A DNA stretch of 64,000 bases from Rufibacter sp. LB8 (GCF_014876185.1 NZ_JADALJ010000001.1:434001-498000), one strand, 5' to 3'. Positions 50,186-59,724 are shown, counted from the first letter of the stretch. Numbers and translations are program-made. The notes: generated from the sequence alone by a model not told the origin.

Positions 50186-50830
50186 TTATAGATTTGACTT
50201 TCGGGAAGGGGCTTGGTAATGGAATTGGTTGATGGGCAGTTGCTCGTCGCAGAAGCTGTATTCATGGGGCACGTTGGACCCAATAATCACCAAGCGGTTT
50301 TGGCGGTTCTGCTCCAGGTGTTCCAGGTACCAGTTCACGCCGGCTTGGTCCATGTTGGTGGTGGGTTCGTCCAGTAACAACAGCGGCGTATCTGAATACA
50401 AGGCCAGGCCCAGTTTCAGGCGCTGTTTCATGCCCGAGGAGAAGTTGCGGATGTGTTTGTGGCGCGCGGCCTGCAGTTGCAGAATATCTGGGAGTTGAGA
50501 AGGGGAGATGTTCCGGAGGCCTTTGAACCGCGTGTGGAACTGAATCATTTCGTCCAGGGTGAATTCCTCCAGCAGATCCTGGTAAGGTGCCGCCAGGGCC
50601 AGATGGCGGTACAGCTGTTCCACCGGCACATCCTTGTTCTGAAGCGAATAAGAGACGGTTCCCTCAGACAGCATCTGAAAACCACTCAAAATAGAAAGCA
50701 AAGTGGATTTTCCGGAACCATTGTGCCCCAGCACGGCATAGGCCTTGCCAGAGACAAATTCAAAGGTCAGATTCCGGAAAATCCACTCGTAATTAAAGCG
50801 TTTGCCAACAGCCGTTAGCTTAATCTGCAT
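50186..50830 (-). CDS. ABC transporter ATP-binding protein
   Basis: A 214-residue ATPase: Walker A GHNGSGKSTL, signature FSSGMKQRLKLGLAL, Walker B LLLLDEPTTNMD. ATG 50830 gives MQIKLTAVGKRFNYEWIF, preferred over an upstream start 45 nt earlier that lies inside lpxA. It overlaps lpxA by 11 nt. No permease is next to it, so its partner is elsewhere; this gene order after lpxA is common in Bacteroidota. Confidence 0.92.
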   Translation of the reverse strand: MQIKLTAVGKRFNYEWIFRNLTFEFVSGKAYAVLGHNGSGKSTLLSILSGFQMLSEGTVSYSLQNKDVPVEQLYRHLALAAPYQDLLEEFTLDEMIQFHTRFKGLRNISPSQLPDILQLQAARHKHIRNFSSGMKQRLKLGLALYSDTPLLLLDEPTTNMDQAGVNWYLEHLEQNRQNRLVIIGSNVPHEYSFCDEQLPINQFHYQAPSRKSNL

Positions 50831-51611
50831 CCCGCTGATAGCCTTTAATGATGCCCCGGCCAGAATTCCGCACAAAGTTCACAATCTCATCACGCTCCGG
50901 GCTAGGGGGCAGGTCAATTTCTATTTTTTCCACGGCCGTGGCAGTGTTCAGCCCGCTCATAAACAAGATGCGGTAAATCTGCTGGATGTCGTTGATCTGC
51001 TCGTTGTTGAACCCTCTTCGGCGCAAGCCAATGGAATTCACGCCGGCGTAGGAAAGGGGCTCACGGGCGGCCTTGATGAACGGCGGCACGTCTTTGCGCA
51101 CCAAAGATCCCCCAGACACCATGGCATGGGCGCCTATGCTCACAAACTGATGCACCGCAGAGGTCCCGCCAATGAACACGTGGTCATGGATCATGATATG
51201 CCCGGCCAGCTGCACGCCATTGGCCACAATCACGTTGTTGCCAATAATGCAGTCATGCGCCACGTGTACATAGGCCATAATCAGGCAGTTAGAGCCAATG
51301 GAGGTGGTGTTTTTGTCCAGGGCGGTGCCGCGGTTCAAGGTCACGCATTCCCGTATGATGGTGTTGTCGCCAATCTGCACGGTGCTGGCCTCGCCTTTGT
51401 ACTTTAAATCCTGCGGCGGGGCCGAAATCACAGCGCCGGGATAGATCTGGCAGTTTTTGCCAATGCGGGCACCTTCCATGATGGTCACGTTGGGACCTAT
51501 CCAGGTACCTTCGCCAATCTCCACGTTCTTGGAGATGGTGGTGAAGGGTTCTACTACCACGTTGGTGGCAATCTTGGCTTCGGGGTGAATGTAGGCTAAG
51601 GGCTGGTTCAT
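50820..51611 (-). CDS. lpxA: Acyl-ACP--UDP-N-acetylglucosamine O-acyltransferase
   Basis: A 263-residue left-handed beta-helix enzyme, first step of lipid A synthesis. Hexapeptide repeats (IGEGTWIGPNVTIMEGARIG) run to about 190; the catalytic His lies in VHVAHDCIIGN, and the C-terminal helical part has GLRRRGFNNEQINDI. It is coupled by 4-nt overlap to lpxC-fabZ. Confidence 0.95.
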   Translation of the reverse strand: MNQPLAYIHPEAKIATNVVVEPFTTISKNVEIGEGTWIGPNVTIMEGARIGKNCQIYPGAVISAPPQDLKYKGEASTVQIGDNTIIRECVTLNRGTALDKNTTSIGSNCLIMAYVHVAHDCIIGNNVIVANGVQLAGHIMIHDHVFIGGTSAVHQFVSIGAHAMVSGGSLVRKDVPPFIKAAREPLSYAGVNSIGLRRRGFNNEQINDIQQIYRILFMSGLNTATAVEKIEIDLPPSPERDEIVNFVRNSGRGIIKGYQRDAD

Positions 51612-53002
51612 GCGTCTTTTCTTACAATGCTTGCCAACATTTCGGCCTCCATCACCAGCTGACCCGCCACATAGGCGTGGCCGTGCATTCTGGCAATGCC
51701 CCGTTTAATGGGGGCCAAGAGTTCGCATTTAAATACTATGGTATCACCGGGCACTACTTTGCGGCGGAAGCGGCACTTGTCCACGCCCATAAAATAGGTC
51801 CAGTAATTCTCTGGGTCTGGCACGGTGCTCAGTACGTAAATACCGCCGGTCTGCGCCATGGCCTCAATCAAGATCACGCCGGGCATAACCGGGTTGCCGG
51901 GGAAGTGGCCCTGAAAGAAAGACTCGTTCATGGTCACGTTCTTCACGCCGGTCACAGTGGTCTCGTCCAGATGGATGATCTTGTCAATCAACACAAACGG
52001 GTAGCGGTGCGGCAAGGTCTGCATGATGCGGGTGATGTCCATGACCGGGGTCTTTTTGGGATCATACACCGGCACGTTTTTCACCGCCGTTTCTGTGATG
52101 TATTTCTTGATTTTCTTCGCGAAGGAGACATTGGCTGCGTGGCCGGGTCTGGCCGCCAGAATCTGTCCTTTCAGCGGTCTACCCACCAAGGCCAAATCCC
52201 CAATCAAATCCAGGAGTTTGTGGCGGGCAGGTTCGTTTTTATACCGTAGGTCTACGTTGTTGAGAATTCCTTCTTTCTTAACGGCAACCTTCGGTTTTTT
52301 GAGCAGGTCAGAAAGGTAGTCCAGTTCATTTTCCTCCACCACGCGGTCTACCACCACAATGGCGTTACTGAGGTCACCTCCTTTGATCAGGTTCTGCTTG
52401 TAGAGCATTTCCAGCTCATGCAGAAAGCAGAAGGTGCGGCAAGAGGCAATCTCGTCTTTGAATTGGCTGAGGTCTGTGAGAGAGGCGTGTTGGCTGCCCA
52501 AAACGGGGCTGTGGTAGTCCACCATCACGGTTACGCGGTAATCATCTAAGGGAAGAATGGCGATCTCGGTTTCGCGGGACCCGTCTCTGAACCTGATTTC
52601 CTCGGGCACCTCAAAGAAGTTGCGCAGCGCGTTCTGCTCCTGAAACCCTACCTCCAGCAAAGGCTGCACAAACAAAATAGAGGAACCGTCCATGATAGGA
52701 GGCTCCGGTCCGTCAATCTGAATGAGTACGTTGTCAATCTCCAGGCCCACCAAGGCGGCCAATACGTGCTCCACGGTGTTGATGCGGGCGCCGTTCTGCT
52801 CAATGGTGGTGCCGCGGCTCAAGTCAACTACGTTGTCTACGTCAGCATCTACAATAGGCTGGTCTGGCAAATCTATGCGTTGGAATTTATACCCGTGGTT
52901 GATGGGGGCCGGCATAAACGTCATATTAGACACCACCCCCGTATGCAATCCAATACCGGATACCGTCACCGGCGCCTTTATGGTATGCTGTTTATCGTTC
53001 AT
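51608..53002 (-). CDS. lpxC-fabZ: Bifunctional LpxC deacetylase / FabZ dehydratase
   Basis: A 464-residue fusion. The N-terminal LpxC part (about 1-305) carries the zinc site in TVEHVLAALVGLEIDN and HKLLDLIGDLAL, and deacetylates UDP-3-O-acyl-GlcNAc. The C-terminal FabZ part (about 318-464) carries PHRYPFVLIDKI and FFQGHFPGNPVMPGVILIEA with the catalytic His/Glu, dehydrating 3-hydroxyacyl-ACP. This fusion is known and typical of Bacteroidota; it links the acyl supply to lipid A. Confidence 0.96.
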   Translation of the reverse strand: MNDKQHTIKAPVTVSGIGLHTGVVSNMTFMPAPINHGYKFQRIDLPDQPIVDADVDNVVDLSRGTTIEQNGARINTVEHVLAALVGLEIDNVLIQIDGPEPPIMDGSSILFVQPLLEVGFQEQNALRNFFEVPEEIRFRDGSRETEIAILPLDDYRVTVMVDYHSPVLGSQHASLTDLSQFKDEIASCRTFCFLHELEMLYKQNLIKGGDLSNAIVVVDRVVEENELDYLSDLLKKPKVAVKKEGILNNVDLRYKNEPARHKLLDLIGDLALVGRPLKGQILAARPGHAANVSFAKKIKKYITETAVKNVPVYDPKKTPVMDITRIMQTLPHRYPFVLIDKIIHLDETTVTGVKNVTMNESFFQGHFPGNPVMPGVILIEAMAQTGGIYVLSTVPDPENYWTYFMGVDKCRFRRKVVPGDTIVFKCELLAPIKRGIARMHGHAYVAGQLVMEAEMLASIVRKDA

Positions 53003-53033
53003 GAAGCACTTTATAGGTAAAGAGAGGCCAAAG

Positions 53034-54056
53034 TTAAAGCTTTTCTCTCAGTTCATCTACCTGTTTCTGCAACTCGGGTAGTTTTCTGAAGATAGCCATG
53101 GCCCGCAGGTTCTGTTTGTAGTCAAACGCCGGGGCGCCCTGCACAAAAGTGCCTTCTTCTTTAATATTTTTAGAAATTCCTGATTTTGCGCCCACAATGG
53201 TTTTATCGGCAATGCTGATGTGGCCTACCACGCCCACCTGCCCGGCAATGGTGCAGTAATTGCCCACTTTAGACGAACCCGCAAACGCTGTCTGCGCGGC
53301 CACCACCGTGTGTCTACCAATTTCCACGTTATGCGCCACCTGCACCAAATTGTCTATTTTAGAACCGGTTCTGATGATGGTGGAACCCATGGTGGCGCAG
53401 TCAACGGTGGTGTTGGCGCCAATGCGCACGTGGTCTTCCAGCACCACATTGCCCGTCTGCGGAATGGCTATATACGTGCCGTCTTTCTGCGGCGCAAACC
53501 CAAACCCGTCTGAGCCAATCACACAGCCGGCGTGCAGCATGCAATGACTGCCAATAACTGAATCTGCGTAAATCTTGGCTCCGGCCTGAATAATGGTGTT
53601 GTCCCCAATGGTCACGTTGTCGCCTATGTACGCGTGCGGGTAAATGTGCACGCCCTCGCCAATGGTGCAGTTCTTACCTATGTAGGAAAACGCGCCGCGG
53701 TAATGGCGTGGCCCGATGGTGGAGTTCTGCCCCATGAAACAAGGTTCCTCCACACCTTCGCGGGAAGCAGCCACGGCTTTCTGGTAAATATCCAGGAGGG
53801 TGGTAAAGGCAGAATACGGATCTTCTACCTTGATCAAAGCCGCAGACACCGGTTGTTTGATTTCCAGCGTGTTGGAGACAATCACCGCTGAGGCGCCGGT
53901 GGTATATAGAAACGGTTCATATTTAGAATTGGACAGGAAAGACAGGGCACCGGGGGTTCCTTCCTCTATTTTGGCAAGCCGGTTCACTTTGGCATTTCCA
54001 TCTCCCTGTACCTGACCCTGCAGTAAATCAGCAATCTGTTGAACGGTGAATTCCAT
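53034..54056 (-). CDS. lpxD: UDP-3-O-acylglucosamine N-acyltransferase
   Basis: A 340-residue beta-helix acyltransferase. N-terminal uridine-binding domain (about 1-100) with LSFLSNSKYEPFLYTT; hexapeptide repeats (YIGDNVTIGDNTIIQAGAKI); the catalytic His is in LVQVAHNVEIG. C-terminal helix present. It is first of the lpxD, lpxC-fabZ, lpxA, ABC run, with a 31-nt gap to lpxC-fabZ. Confidence 0.95.
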   Translation of the reverse strand: MEFTVQQIADLLQGQVQGDGNAKVNRLAKIEEGTPGALSFLSNSKYEPFLYTTGASAVIVSNTLEIKQPVSAALIKVEDPYSAFTTLLDIYQKAVAASREGVEEPCFMGQNSTIGPRHYRGAFSYIGKNCTIGEGVHIYPHAYIGDNVTIGDNTIIQAGAKIYADSVIGSHCMLHAGCVIGSDGFGFAPQKDGTYIAIPQTGNVVLEDHVRIGANTTVDCATMGSTIIRTGSKIDNLVQVAHNVEIGRHTVVAAQTAFAGSSKVGNYCTIAGQVGVVGHISIADKTIVGAKSGISKNIKEEGTFVQGAPAFDYKQNLRAMAIFRKLPELQKQVDELREKL

Positions 54057-54206
54057 AGAACAAAGGTAAAGAAACTATTGATACGGTGTTTGGGGCGGTA
54101 TCTCAGTTAGGCGGGAATCATGGTTTAAGCGCACGGGTGGGCGGTTGCCTCCCAGAAACTACTTGGAAGTAAGTAGGCCCGCTAAGCCAAACCAAGGCGC
54201 TGTTCT

Positions 54207-54252
54207 TTTCCGTTTTGGGGCTCATTTTCAGAAATGAGCCCCAAAACGGAAA
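54207..54252. repeat. Family 1 palindrome
   Basis: TTTCCGTTTTGGGGCTCATT arm, loop TCAG, complementary arm. It lies between lpxD and the small STAS-like gene. Confidence 0.9.
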
Positions 54253-54258
54253 TGTTTT

Positions 54259-54672
54259 CTATACTTCGGTTTTCACGGCGGCCTTGAGCCAGGTTTCGGC
54301 TTCGGCGCGGTCTAGAAAGGTTCTGAGTTCCACAGAGAGGTTTACTTCCTGGCGGGCTTGTTCTACCTGCTGTTCGCGGGCGCGGTCTTTGGTGAGCACG
54401 CGCGCCACTTTCTGCAGGCGGGTGGTCATGAGGTTCTTCCCGAACTCCTTCAGGATTTCCTTGTATTCATCGCCCTGCAGGTCCAGCTTGGTTTTGGAGG
54501 AGTCAATCAAGAGCCGTTTGATGTCATAATTCTTGATGTTCTCAATGAGCACCAGCAACGCTTGCCGCACTTCTGGAATTACCACTTCCTGTATGTCGGG
54601 CCATTCCACAAACACAATGTCAGTGGCCGGGTCATAGTCAAGGGTCAAGATGCCGCTGTGGTAGATGATCAT
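54259..54672 (-). CDS. Small STAS/SpoIIAA-like protein
   Basis: A 137-residue soluble protein. ATG 54672 gives MIIYHSGILTLDYDPATDIV; a longer frame upstream would include a family 1 palindrome and is rejected. The core alternates strands and helices (VFVEWPDIQEV, IKNYDIKRLLIDSSKTKLDL) as in STAS-like domains of Bacteroidota. No catalytic motif. Function unknown. Confidence 0.72.
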   Translation of the reverse strand: MIIYHSGILTLDYDPATDIVFVEWPDIQEVVIPEVRQALLVLIENIKNYDIKRLLIDSSKTKLDLQGDEYKEILKEFGKNLMTTRLQKVARVLTKDRAREQQVEQARQEVNLSVELRTFLDRAEAETWLKAAVKTEV

Positions 54673-54721
54673 AAAAGGGTGGGCTAGGGTCTGTTTAAAG
54701 AACGGGTCAAGTGGCTGTTTA

Positions 54722-54767
54722 TTTCCGTTTTGGGGCTCATTTCTGGAAATGAGCCCCAAAACGGAAA
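54722..54767. repeat. Family 1 palindrome
   Basis: TTTCCGTTTTGGGGCTCATT arm, loop CTGG, complementary arm, perfect stem. It lies between the STAS-like gene and the HD gene stop. Confidence 0.9.
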
Positions 54768-54778
54768 ACGATAATTGG

Positions 54779-56017
54779 TTACAAGGCCAAGTTGGCGATG
54801 TCTTTGGGGTAGCACACATAGTACTTCTCCACCTTCTTGCTCAGGGCCTGAATGTTGGGTAAGTCTGAGGCATGGGCCACGTCAATCACCCGGCTTTCCT
54901 TGGTAAGTACGTTAATGTTCTCGCCCCCGGATTCATAGGCGTTGTTACTGATTTTGCCTTCCATCACCAGATAATGTACTTCGTCTTGGGAAATTTGGAA
55001 ATGGTCCATGGCCAACTCACGCACGCCTTCCAAAAACTCCAATTCAAACGGGGTAGGCGAGAGCTGAATCTTAAACAAGCGGCGCTCCAGCAGGCTGGAA
55101 GAAAGGTAACTCAGGATTTTATCCGGGTGTTCGGCCCACAGTTTAATGGCGCTCCAGACATCGTAGTCATCCAGGGAGACAAAGCGTTTCATAATGCTGG
55201 GGTCGCGCTCAAAATCCAGCATGGAGAGGTTTTCGCGCAGGAAAAACTGCAGGTTGGGGCTGGCGGGCACGTCCACGTTCTCTTGCGTGAGTTGCCGGGC
55301 GCGTTGCATGATTTTAAGCACCATTTGCTCGGCAGAGGTCACGGTTTTGTGCATGTACACCTGCCAGTACATGAGGCGGCGGCTCACCAGAAAACTCTCA
55401 ATGGAATAGATGCCTTTTTCCTCCACTACCAGCTGGTCATCATGCACGTTCAGCATTTTCAGCAAGCGGTCAGCGCCAATCTTGCCCTCCGACACGCCGG
55501 TGTAAAAGCTGTCGCGGTTGAGGTAATCCAGGCGGTCCACGTCCAGTTGGCTGCTCACCAGTTGGTGGAAAAAGCGGCGCTCGTAGCTGTCGGTGAAAAT
55601 GTCCATGGCCAGCTGTAGCCGTCCGCCAAACTGTTGATTGAGCAGCTCCATGATGTGCAAAGACACCTGCTCATGCGGCACCTGGTCAAAAATGGCGTGC
55701 TCCAGCGCGTGCGAAAACGGGCCGTGGCCCACATCATGCAGCAGAATGGCGGCCATGGAGGCCTCACATTCTTTTTCAGAAATGCGATTATCTTTGCTGC
55801 TCAGGCTCTGGATGGCAATGTTCATGAGGTGCATGGCCCCCAGCGCGTGGTGAAACCGCGTATGCAGCGCGCCCGGGTACACAAACTCGGTCAGACCTAA
55901 CTGCTTTATCCGGCGCAGCCGCTGGAAGTACGGGTGCTGGATGATGTCAAAAAGCAGTTCTGAGGGCACAGTGATGAAACCATACACCGGGTCATTGAAG
56001 ATTTTTTTCTTATTCAA
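54779..56017 (-). CDS. HD-superfamily phosphohydrolase
   Basis: A 412-residue cytoplasmic metal-dependent hydrolase. TTG 56017 gives MNKKKIFNDPVYGFITVPSE, the usual opening; upstream in-frame codons are less likely. The HD domain (about 45-200) has HTRFHHALGAMHL and LLHDVGHGPFSHALEH, giving the metal ligands. It resembles dNTPase-like HD proteins (YdhJ type). It heads the minus-strand operon with the lpx genes and is divergent from porX. Confidence 0.9.
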   Translation of the reverse strand: MNKKKIFNDPVYGFITVPSELLFDIIQHPYFQRLRRIKQLGLTEFVYPGALHTRFHHALGAMHLMNIAIQSLSSKDNRISEKECEASMAAILLHDVGHGPFSHALEHAIFDQVPHEQVSLHIMELLNQQFGGRLQLAMDIFTDSYERRFFHQLVSSQLDVDRLDYLNRDSFYTGVSEGKIGADRLLKMLNVHDDQLVVEEKGIYSIESFLVSRRLMYWQVYMHKTVTSAEQMVLKIMQRARQLTQENVDVPASPNLQFFLRENLSMLDFERDPSIMKRFVSLDDYDVWSAIKLWAEHPDKILSYLSSSLLERRLFKIQLSPTPFELEFLEGVRELAMDHFQISQDEVHYLVMEGKISNNAYESGGENINVLTKESRVIDVAHASDLPNIQALSKKVEKYYVCYPKDIANLAL

Positions 56018-56159
56018 GATAACTAAGTTCTCTGGTGTGCGTTGGCGGTTATTGACAAGACGTGCGTATCTGCTCTGTTGGCACAACTTCTAAGCAAAAG
56101 AATTGTTTTAACGGGCAAGCACACCGCCACAACCTAAACTATGAAAATAATTTAATGCC

Positions 56160-57722
56160 ATGCAAAGATATACTATTTTGTGGGCCGACGACGAGATTGA
56201 CCTTCTCAAGCCCCATATTCTGTTCTTAGAAGAGAGAGGCTATGACATCACCCCGGTGAACAGCGGCGCCGATGCCGTGGAGAAGGTGCAGGAACAAACC
56301 TATGACCTGGTGTTCCTGGACGAAAACATGCCCGGCATCTCCGGTCTGGAGACGCTCAGCGAAATCAAAGCCATCAGACCAACCATTCCGGTGGTCATGA
56401 TCACCAAAAGCGAGGAAGAGCATATCATGGAAGAGGCCATTGGTTCTAAAATAGCCGACTACCTCATTAAGCCCATCAACCCCAACCAAATCCTGCTTTC
56501 GGCCAAGCGCATCTTAGATAACCGCCGTCTGGTGGAGGAGAAAACCAACAGTTCTTACCAACGCGATTTCAGAACCTTGGGCATGGCCTTCGGCGAACGG
56601 TTGAGTTACCAGGAATGGGCCGATGTCTACAAGAAACTGGTGTACTGGGAACTGGAGATTGCCGAAACCGAAGGCAAAAGCATGGCCGACGTGATCAACA
56701 TGCAGAAAGATGAGGCCAACACCAACTTCGCCCGGTTCATCATGGACAATTACGAGGAATGGGTGAACGACGAGACCGATGAGATTCCGTTGATGTCGCA
56801 CAAACTCTTCAAAGACCGCGTGTTCCCCATGATGAAAGAAAACGACACGCCGGTGTATTTCATCTTGATTGACAACCTGCGCTATGACCAGTGGAAGGTG
56901 CTGGAACCCATCATCACAGACTATTTCAACGTGGACCATGAGGAGATGTACTATTCCATCTTGCCCACCACCACGGCCTACGCCCGCAACGCCATCTTCT
57001 CCGGCATGCTCCCCGCCGACATCGCCAAGAAATACCCCAACCTGTGGGTGAGTGACGACGAGGAGGAAGGCAAAAACATGCACGAAGAAGATTTCCTGGA
57101 GATTCAGCTGCAGAACAACAACGTCAAAGAGAAGTTCAGCTATCATAAAATCACCAACAACACCGCCGGGAAAGAGTTGCTGGCCAAGTTCAACAACCTG
57201 GAGAACAACAAGCTCAACGTGATCGTCTACAACTTCGTGGACATGCTCTCTCATGCGCGCACTGACATGCAGATGATACGCGAACTGGCCGCCGATGAAG
57301 CTGCTTACCGGTCACTCACGCGTTCCTGGTTTCTGCATTCGCCGCTGTTTGACACGCTCAAAGCCATCGCTGAAAAAAAAGGCCGCCTGATTATTACCAC
57401 AGACCACGGCACCGTGCGCGTGAAAAAACCGTTCAAGATCATAGGTGACCGCAACACCAACACCAACCTGCGCTACAAGCACGGCAAAAACCTGGGCTTC
57501 ACGGAGAAAGATGTGCTGGTGTGCCGCAAGCCCGAGCGTTTCCATTTGCCCAAGAGCAACGTGAGCACGGCCTACGTCTTCGCCATGAATGATGACTTCT
57601 TTGCCTACCCCAACAACTATAACTACTACGTGAACCACTACAAAGACACGTTCCAGCACGGCGGCGTCTCTCTGGAGGAAACCATTATCCCGTTTATCAC
57701 GCTTTCGTCTAAAAATGCCTGA
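56160..57722 (+). CDS. porX: PorX: response regulator/PglZ-phosphodiesterase of type IX secretion
   Basis: A 520-residue protein. The receiver domain (1-120) has acidic D10/D11, phospho-acceptor D54 (LVFLDENMPG) and K in YLIKPINPNQ. The remainder (about 205-510) is an alkaline-phosphatase-fold PglZ domain: VYFILIDNLRYDQWKVLEP with the metal-binding Asp, TTTAYARNAIFSGMLP, IITTDHGTVRVKKP and FQHGGVSLEE. PorX with kinase PorY controls the type IX secretion genes. It overlaps tsaE by 8 nt. Confidence 0.95.
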   Translation: MQRYTILWADDEIDLLKPHILFLEERGYDITPVNSGADAVEKVQEQTYDLVFLDENMPGISGLETLSEIKAIRPTIPVVMITKSEEEHIMEEAIGSKIADYLIKPINPNQILLSAKRILDNRRLVEEKTNSSYQRDFRTLGMAFGERLSYQEWADVYKKLVYWELEIAETEGKSMADVINMQKDEANTNFARFIMDNYEEWVNDETDEIPLMSHKLFKDRVFPMMKENDTPVYFILIDNLRYDQWKVLEPIITDYFNVDHEEMYYSILPTTTAYARNAIFSGMLPADIAKKYPNLWVSDDEEEGKNMHEEDFLEIQLQNNNVKEKFSYHKITNNTAGKELLAKFNNLENNKLNVIVYNFVDMLSHARTDMQMIRELAADEAAYRSLTRSWFLHSPLFDTLKAIAEKKGRLIITTDHGTVRVKKPFKIIGDRNTNTNLRYKHGKNLGFTEKDVLVCRKPERFHLPKSNVSTAYVFAMNDDFFAYPNNYNYYVNHYKDTFQHGGVSLEETIIPFITLSSKNA

Positions 57723-58191
57723 GAAGCCAGTGCTGGAAAAAATAATCAGGATTTCGTCTAAAGCAGAATTGCCCCGGGCCGCTGATGAATTGTTAGCATT
57801 TATCGGGCAAAAAAAGGTAATTTTGTTTGAAGGCGAGATGGCGGCCGGAAAAACCACCTTCATCAAAGCCATCTGTGAACGTCTGGGCGTGAAGGAATCG
57901 GTGAGTAGCCCTACCTTTGCCCTGGTAAATGAGTATGCCACCACCCACGGGGAATTGGTGTATCATTTTGATTTTTACAGAATTGACAGTGAGGCCGAAG
58001 CCCTGGACATGGGCGCCCTGGAGTACTTTAGCTCCGGGAATCTGTGTCTGGTGGAATGGCCCTCAAAAGTGGCCGGTATCTTGCCGGATGAGGTAGTGGA
58101 AGTGACCCTGGAGACCGGGGAAACAGACGAAGCACGAATCATAAGCATAAGCGCAAATGGAGGACATGACGGAGAAGACCACCGGGTTTGA
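57715..58191 (+). CDS. tsaE: tRNA threonylcarbamoyladenosine ATPase
   Basis: A 158-residue P-loop protein of the t6A complex with TsaB and TsaD: Walker A GEMAAGKTTFIKAIC, SPTFALVNEY, HFDFYRID and CLVEWPSKVAG. Length is normal. It overlaps porX by 8 nt and alanine dehydrogenase by 35 nt, so it is cotranscribed with both. Confidence 0.95.
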   Translation: MPEKPVLEKIIRISSKAELPRAADELLAFIGQKKVILFEGEMAAGKTTFIKAICERLGVKESVSSPTFALVNEYATTHGELVYHFDFYRIDSEAEALDMGALEYFSSGNLCLVEWPSKVAGILPDEVVEVTLETGETDEARIISISANGGHDGEDHRV

Positions 58192-59395
58192 GGCCCTGAC
58201 CAAAGCCACGGCCCGCAGCCTGATGCCCAAGGAGTCAATGCTGGCGGTAGAGACCCGCAAGCGGTCTCTGTTCATCGGCATTCCCAAGGAGTCGTCGTTG
58301 CAGGAGAACCGCATTGGCCTTACCCCAGAGGCGGTGAAACAGCTCACCAACCACGGCCATGAAGTCTGGGTTGAGGCGGGGGCCGGCGCGCCGTCTAAGT
58401 ACTCAGACCATGAGTTCTCAGAGGCCGGCGGCGTGATTGTTTACTCCACCAAAGAAGTCTATGAAGCCGATGTGTTGCTCAAGATAGCCCCGCCCACGCT
58501 AGAGGAAATGGATTATCTGCGGCCGGGCCAGACCTTGATTTCTGCTTTGCAGATTGGCAGCCTCACCTCAGAATACATTACCGCCCTTTCTAAGAAAAAA
58601 GTAAACGCCATCTCGTTTGAGTTGCTCAAAGATAAATCGGGCTCTAAGCCGGTGGTGCGTGCTATGAGTGAGATTGCGGGCAGTACCGTCATGCTGATTG
58701 CCGCCGAATACCTGAGCAGCAGCAATGAAGGCAAAGGTGTGATTCTGGGCGGTATTACGGGCGTTCCGCCGTCTAAAGTAGTGATCATTGGCGCCGGAAC
58801 CGTGGCCGAATACGCCACCCGCGCCGCCTTGGGCCTTGGCGCCGAAGTGAAGGTTTTCGATGACCATCTTTATAAACTCCGGAGGTTGAAGCAGAACGTG
58901 GGTGCGCAATTGTTCACCTCTACGCTGGACCACACCGTGCTGCACAAAGAGATTCAGGACGCCGACGTGGTCATTGGGGCTGTCACCGCCGATGAAGGCC
59001 AGGTGCCCTGCATGATCCCCGAGGAAGTGGTTTCCCGCATGAACCCCGGCTCAGTGATTATTGACGTGAGCATTGACGAAGGCGGCTGTTTTGAAACCTC
59101 TGAGATGACCACCCACAAACGGCCCGTGTACCGCAAGTATGACGTGATTCATTACTGCGTGCCCAACATTCCGTCGCGCGTGCCTCGTACCGCCACCCGG
59201 GCCCTCAGCAACATCTTCACACCCATGTTTCTGGAGATTTCTAAATACGGGGGCGTGAACGAAGCGCTTTTCACCCATGAGCATTACCGCAGCGGCGTCT
59301 ACATCTACAAAGGCAGTCTTACCAACGCCGCCATCGCCAAGAAATTCAACATGCGGTATAAAGAGTTGAGTTTGATGATTGCGGTGCGGAATTAA
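58157..59395 (+). CDS. ald: Alanine dehydrogenase
   Basis: A 412-residue NAD-dependent enzyme oxidising L-alanine to pyruvate and ammonia. The N-terminal substrate domain has IGIPKESSLQENRIGLTPEA (Arg and Lys catalytic contacts), the NAD domain (about 195-300) has VVIIGAGTVAEYATRAALGL and the catalytic His loop is in RKYDVIHYCVPNIPSRVPRT. Start either ATG 58157 or ATG 58166. Downstream is a palindrome followed by T residues. Confidence 0.93.
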   Translation: MEDMTEKTTGFEALTKATARSLMPKESMLAVETRKRSLFIGIPKESSLQENRIGLTPEAVKQLTNHGHEVWVEAGAGAPSKYSDHEFSEAGGVIVYSTKEVYEADVLLKIAPPTLEEMDYLRPGQTLISALQIGSLTSEYITALSKKKVNAISFELLKDKSGSKPVVRAMSEIAGSTVMLIAAEYLSSSNEGKGVILGGITGVPPSKVVIIGAGTVAEYATRAALGLGAEVKVFDDHLYKLRRLKQNVGAQLFTSTLDHTVLHKEIQDADVVIGAVTADEGQVPCMIPEEVVSRMNPGSVIIDVSIDEGGCFETSEMTTHKRPVYRKYDVIHYCVPNIPSRVPRTATRALSNIFTPMFLEISKYGGVNEALFTHEHYRSGVYIYKGSLTNAAIAKKFNMRYKELSLMIAVRN

Positions 59396-59418
59396 AATTT
59401 AGACAGCCAATAAAGACA

Positions 59419-59476
59419 AATCCTTCCGTTTTCGGGCTCATTTCCAGAAATGAGCCCGAAAACGGAAGGATTTTTT
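59419..59476 (+). terminator. Family 1 palindrome acting as a terminator
   Basis: The palindrome is extended by AATCCTTCCG/CGGAAGGATT and runs straight into TTTTTT, making it a good intrinsic terminator 24 nt after ald. It is the only copy in the window with a T-run this tight. Confidence 0.85.
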
Positions 59477-59673
59477 GTGGGGTTAATTTGATGTATAGGT
59501 GTGGCTTATTCAAGAATGACAGATAATTTTCTTAAATCCCTCTACCTGGCAACTTGTAAAGCTATCGGTGTTAAAATTTAAAGGTTCCACAGCTTGCCAC
59601 CAAGATCCTTTCAGGAGGGCAAAACAATGGGATTGCGTTAGCCCAACTCATTTATGGAACCCGTAAATTCTAC

Positions 59674-59719
59674 TTTCCGTTTTCGGCTCCATTTCCAGAA
59701 ATGAGCCCCAAAACGGAAA
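59674..59719. repeat. Family 1 palindrome, one arm altered
   Basis: TTTCCGTTTTCGGCTCCATT pairs with AATGAGCCCCAAAACGGAAA with three mismatches. It lies just outside the flavin reductase stop. The 59477-59673 stretch shows no gene. Confidence 0.88.
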
Positions 59720-59724
59720 CGCTT

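Noticed and set aside
54673-54819. N-terminal extension of the STAS-like protein
   Set aside because: The extra 49 residues are translated from a family 1 palindrome and the HD gene's end; the ATG at 54672 gives a normal start.
56514-57254. A 246-residue minus-strand frame inside porX
   Set aside because: It is antisense to a conserved, motif-complete PorX protein and is Val/His-rich, as antisense shadows are.
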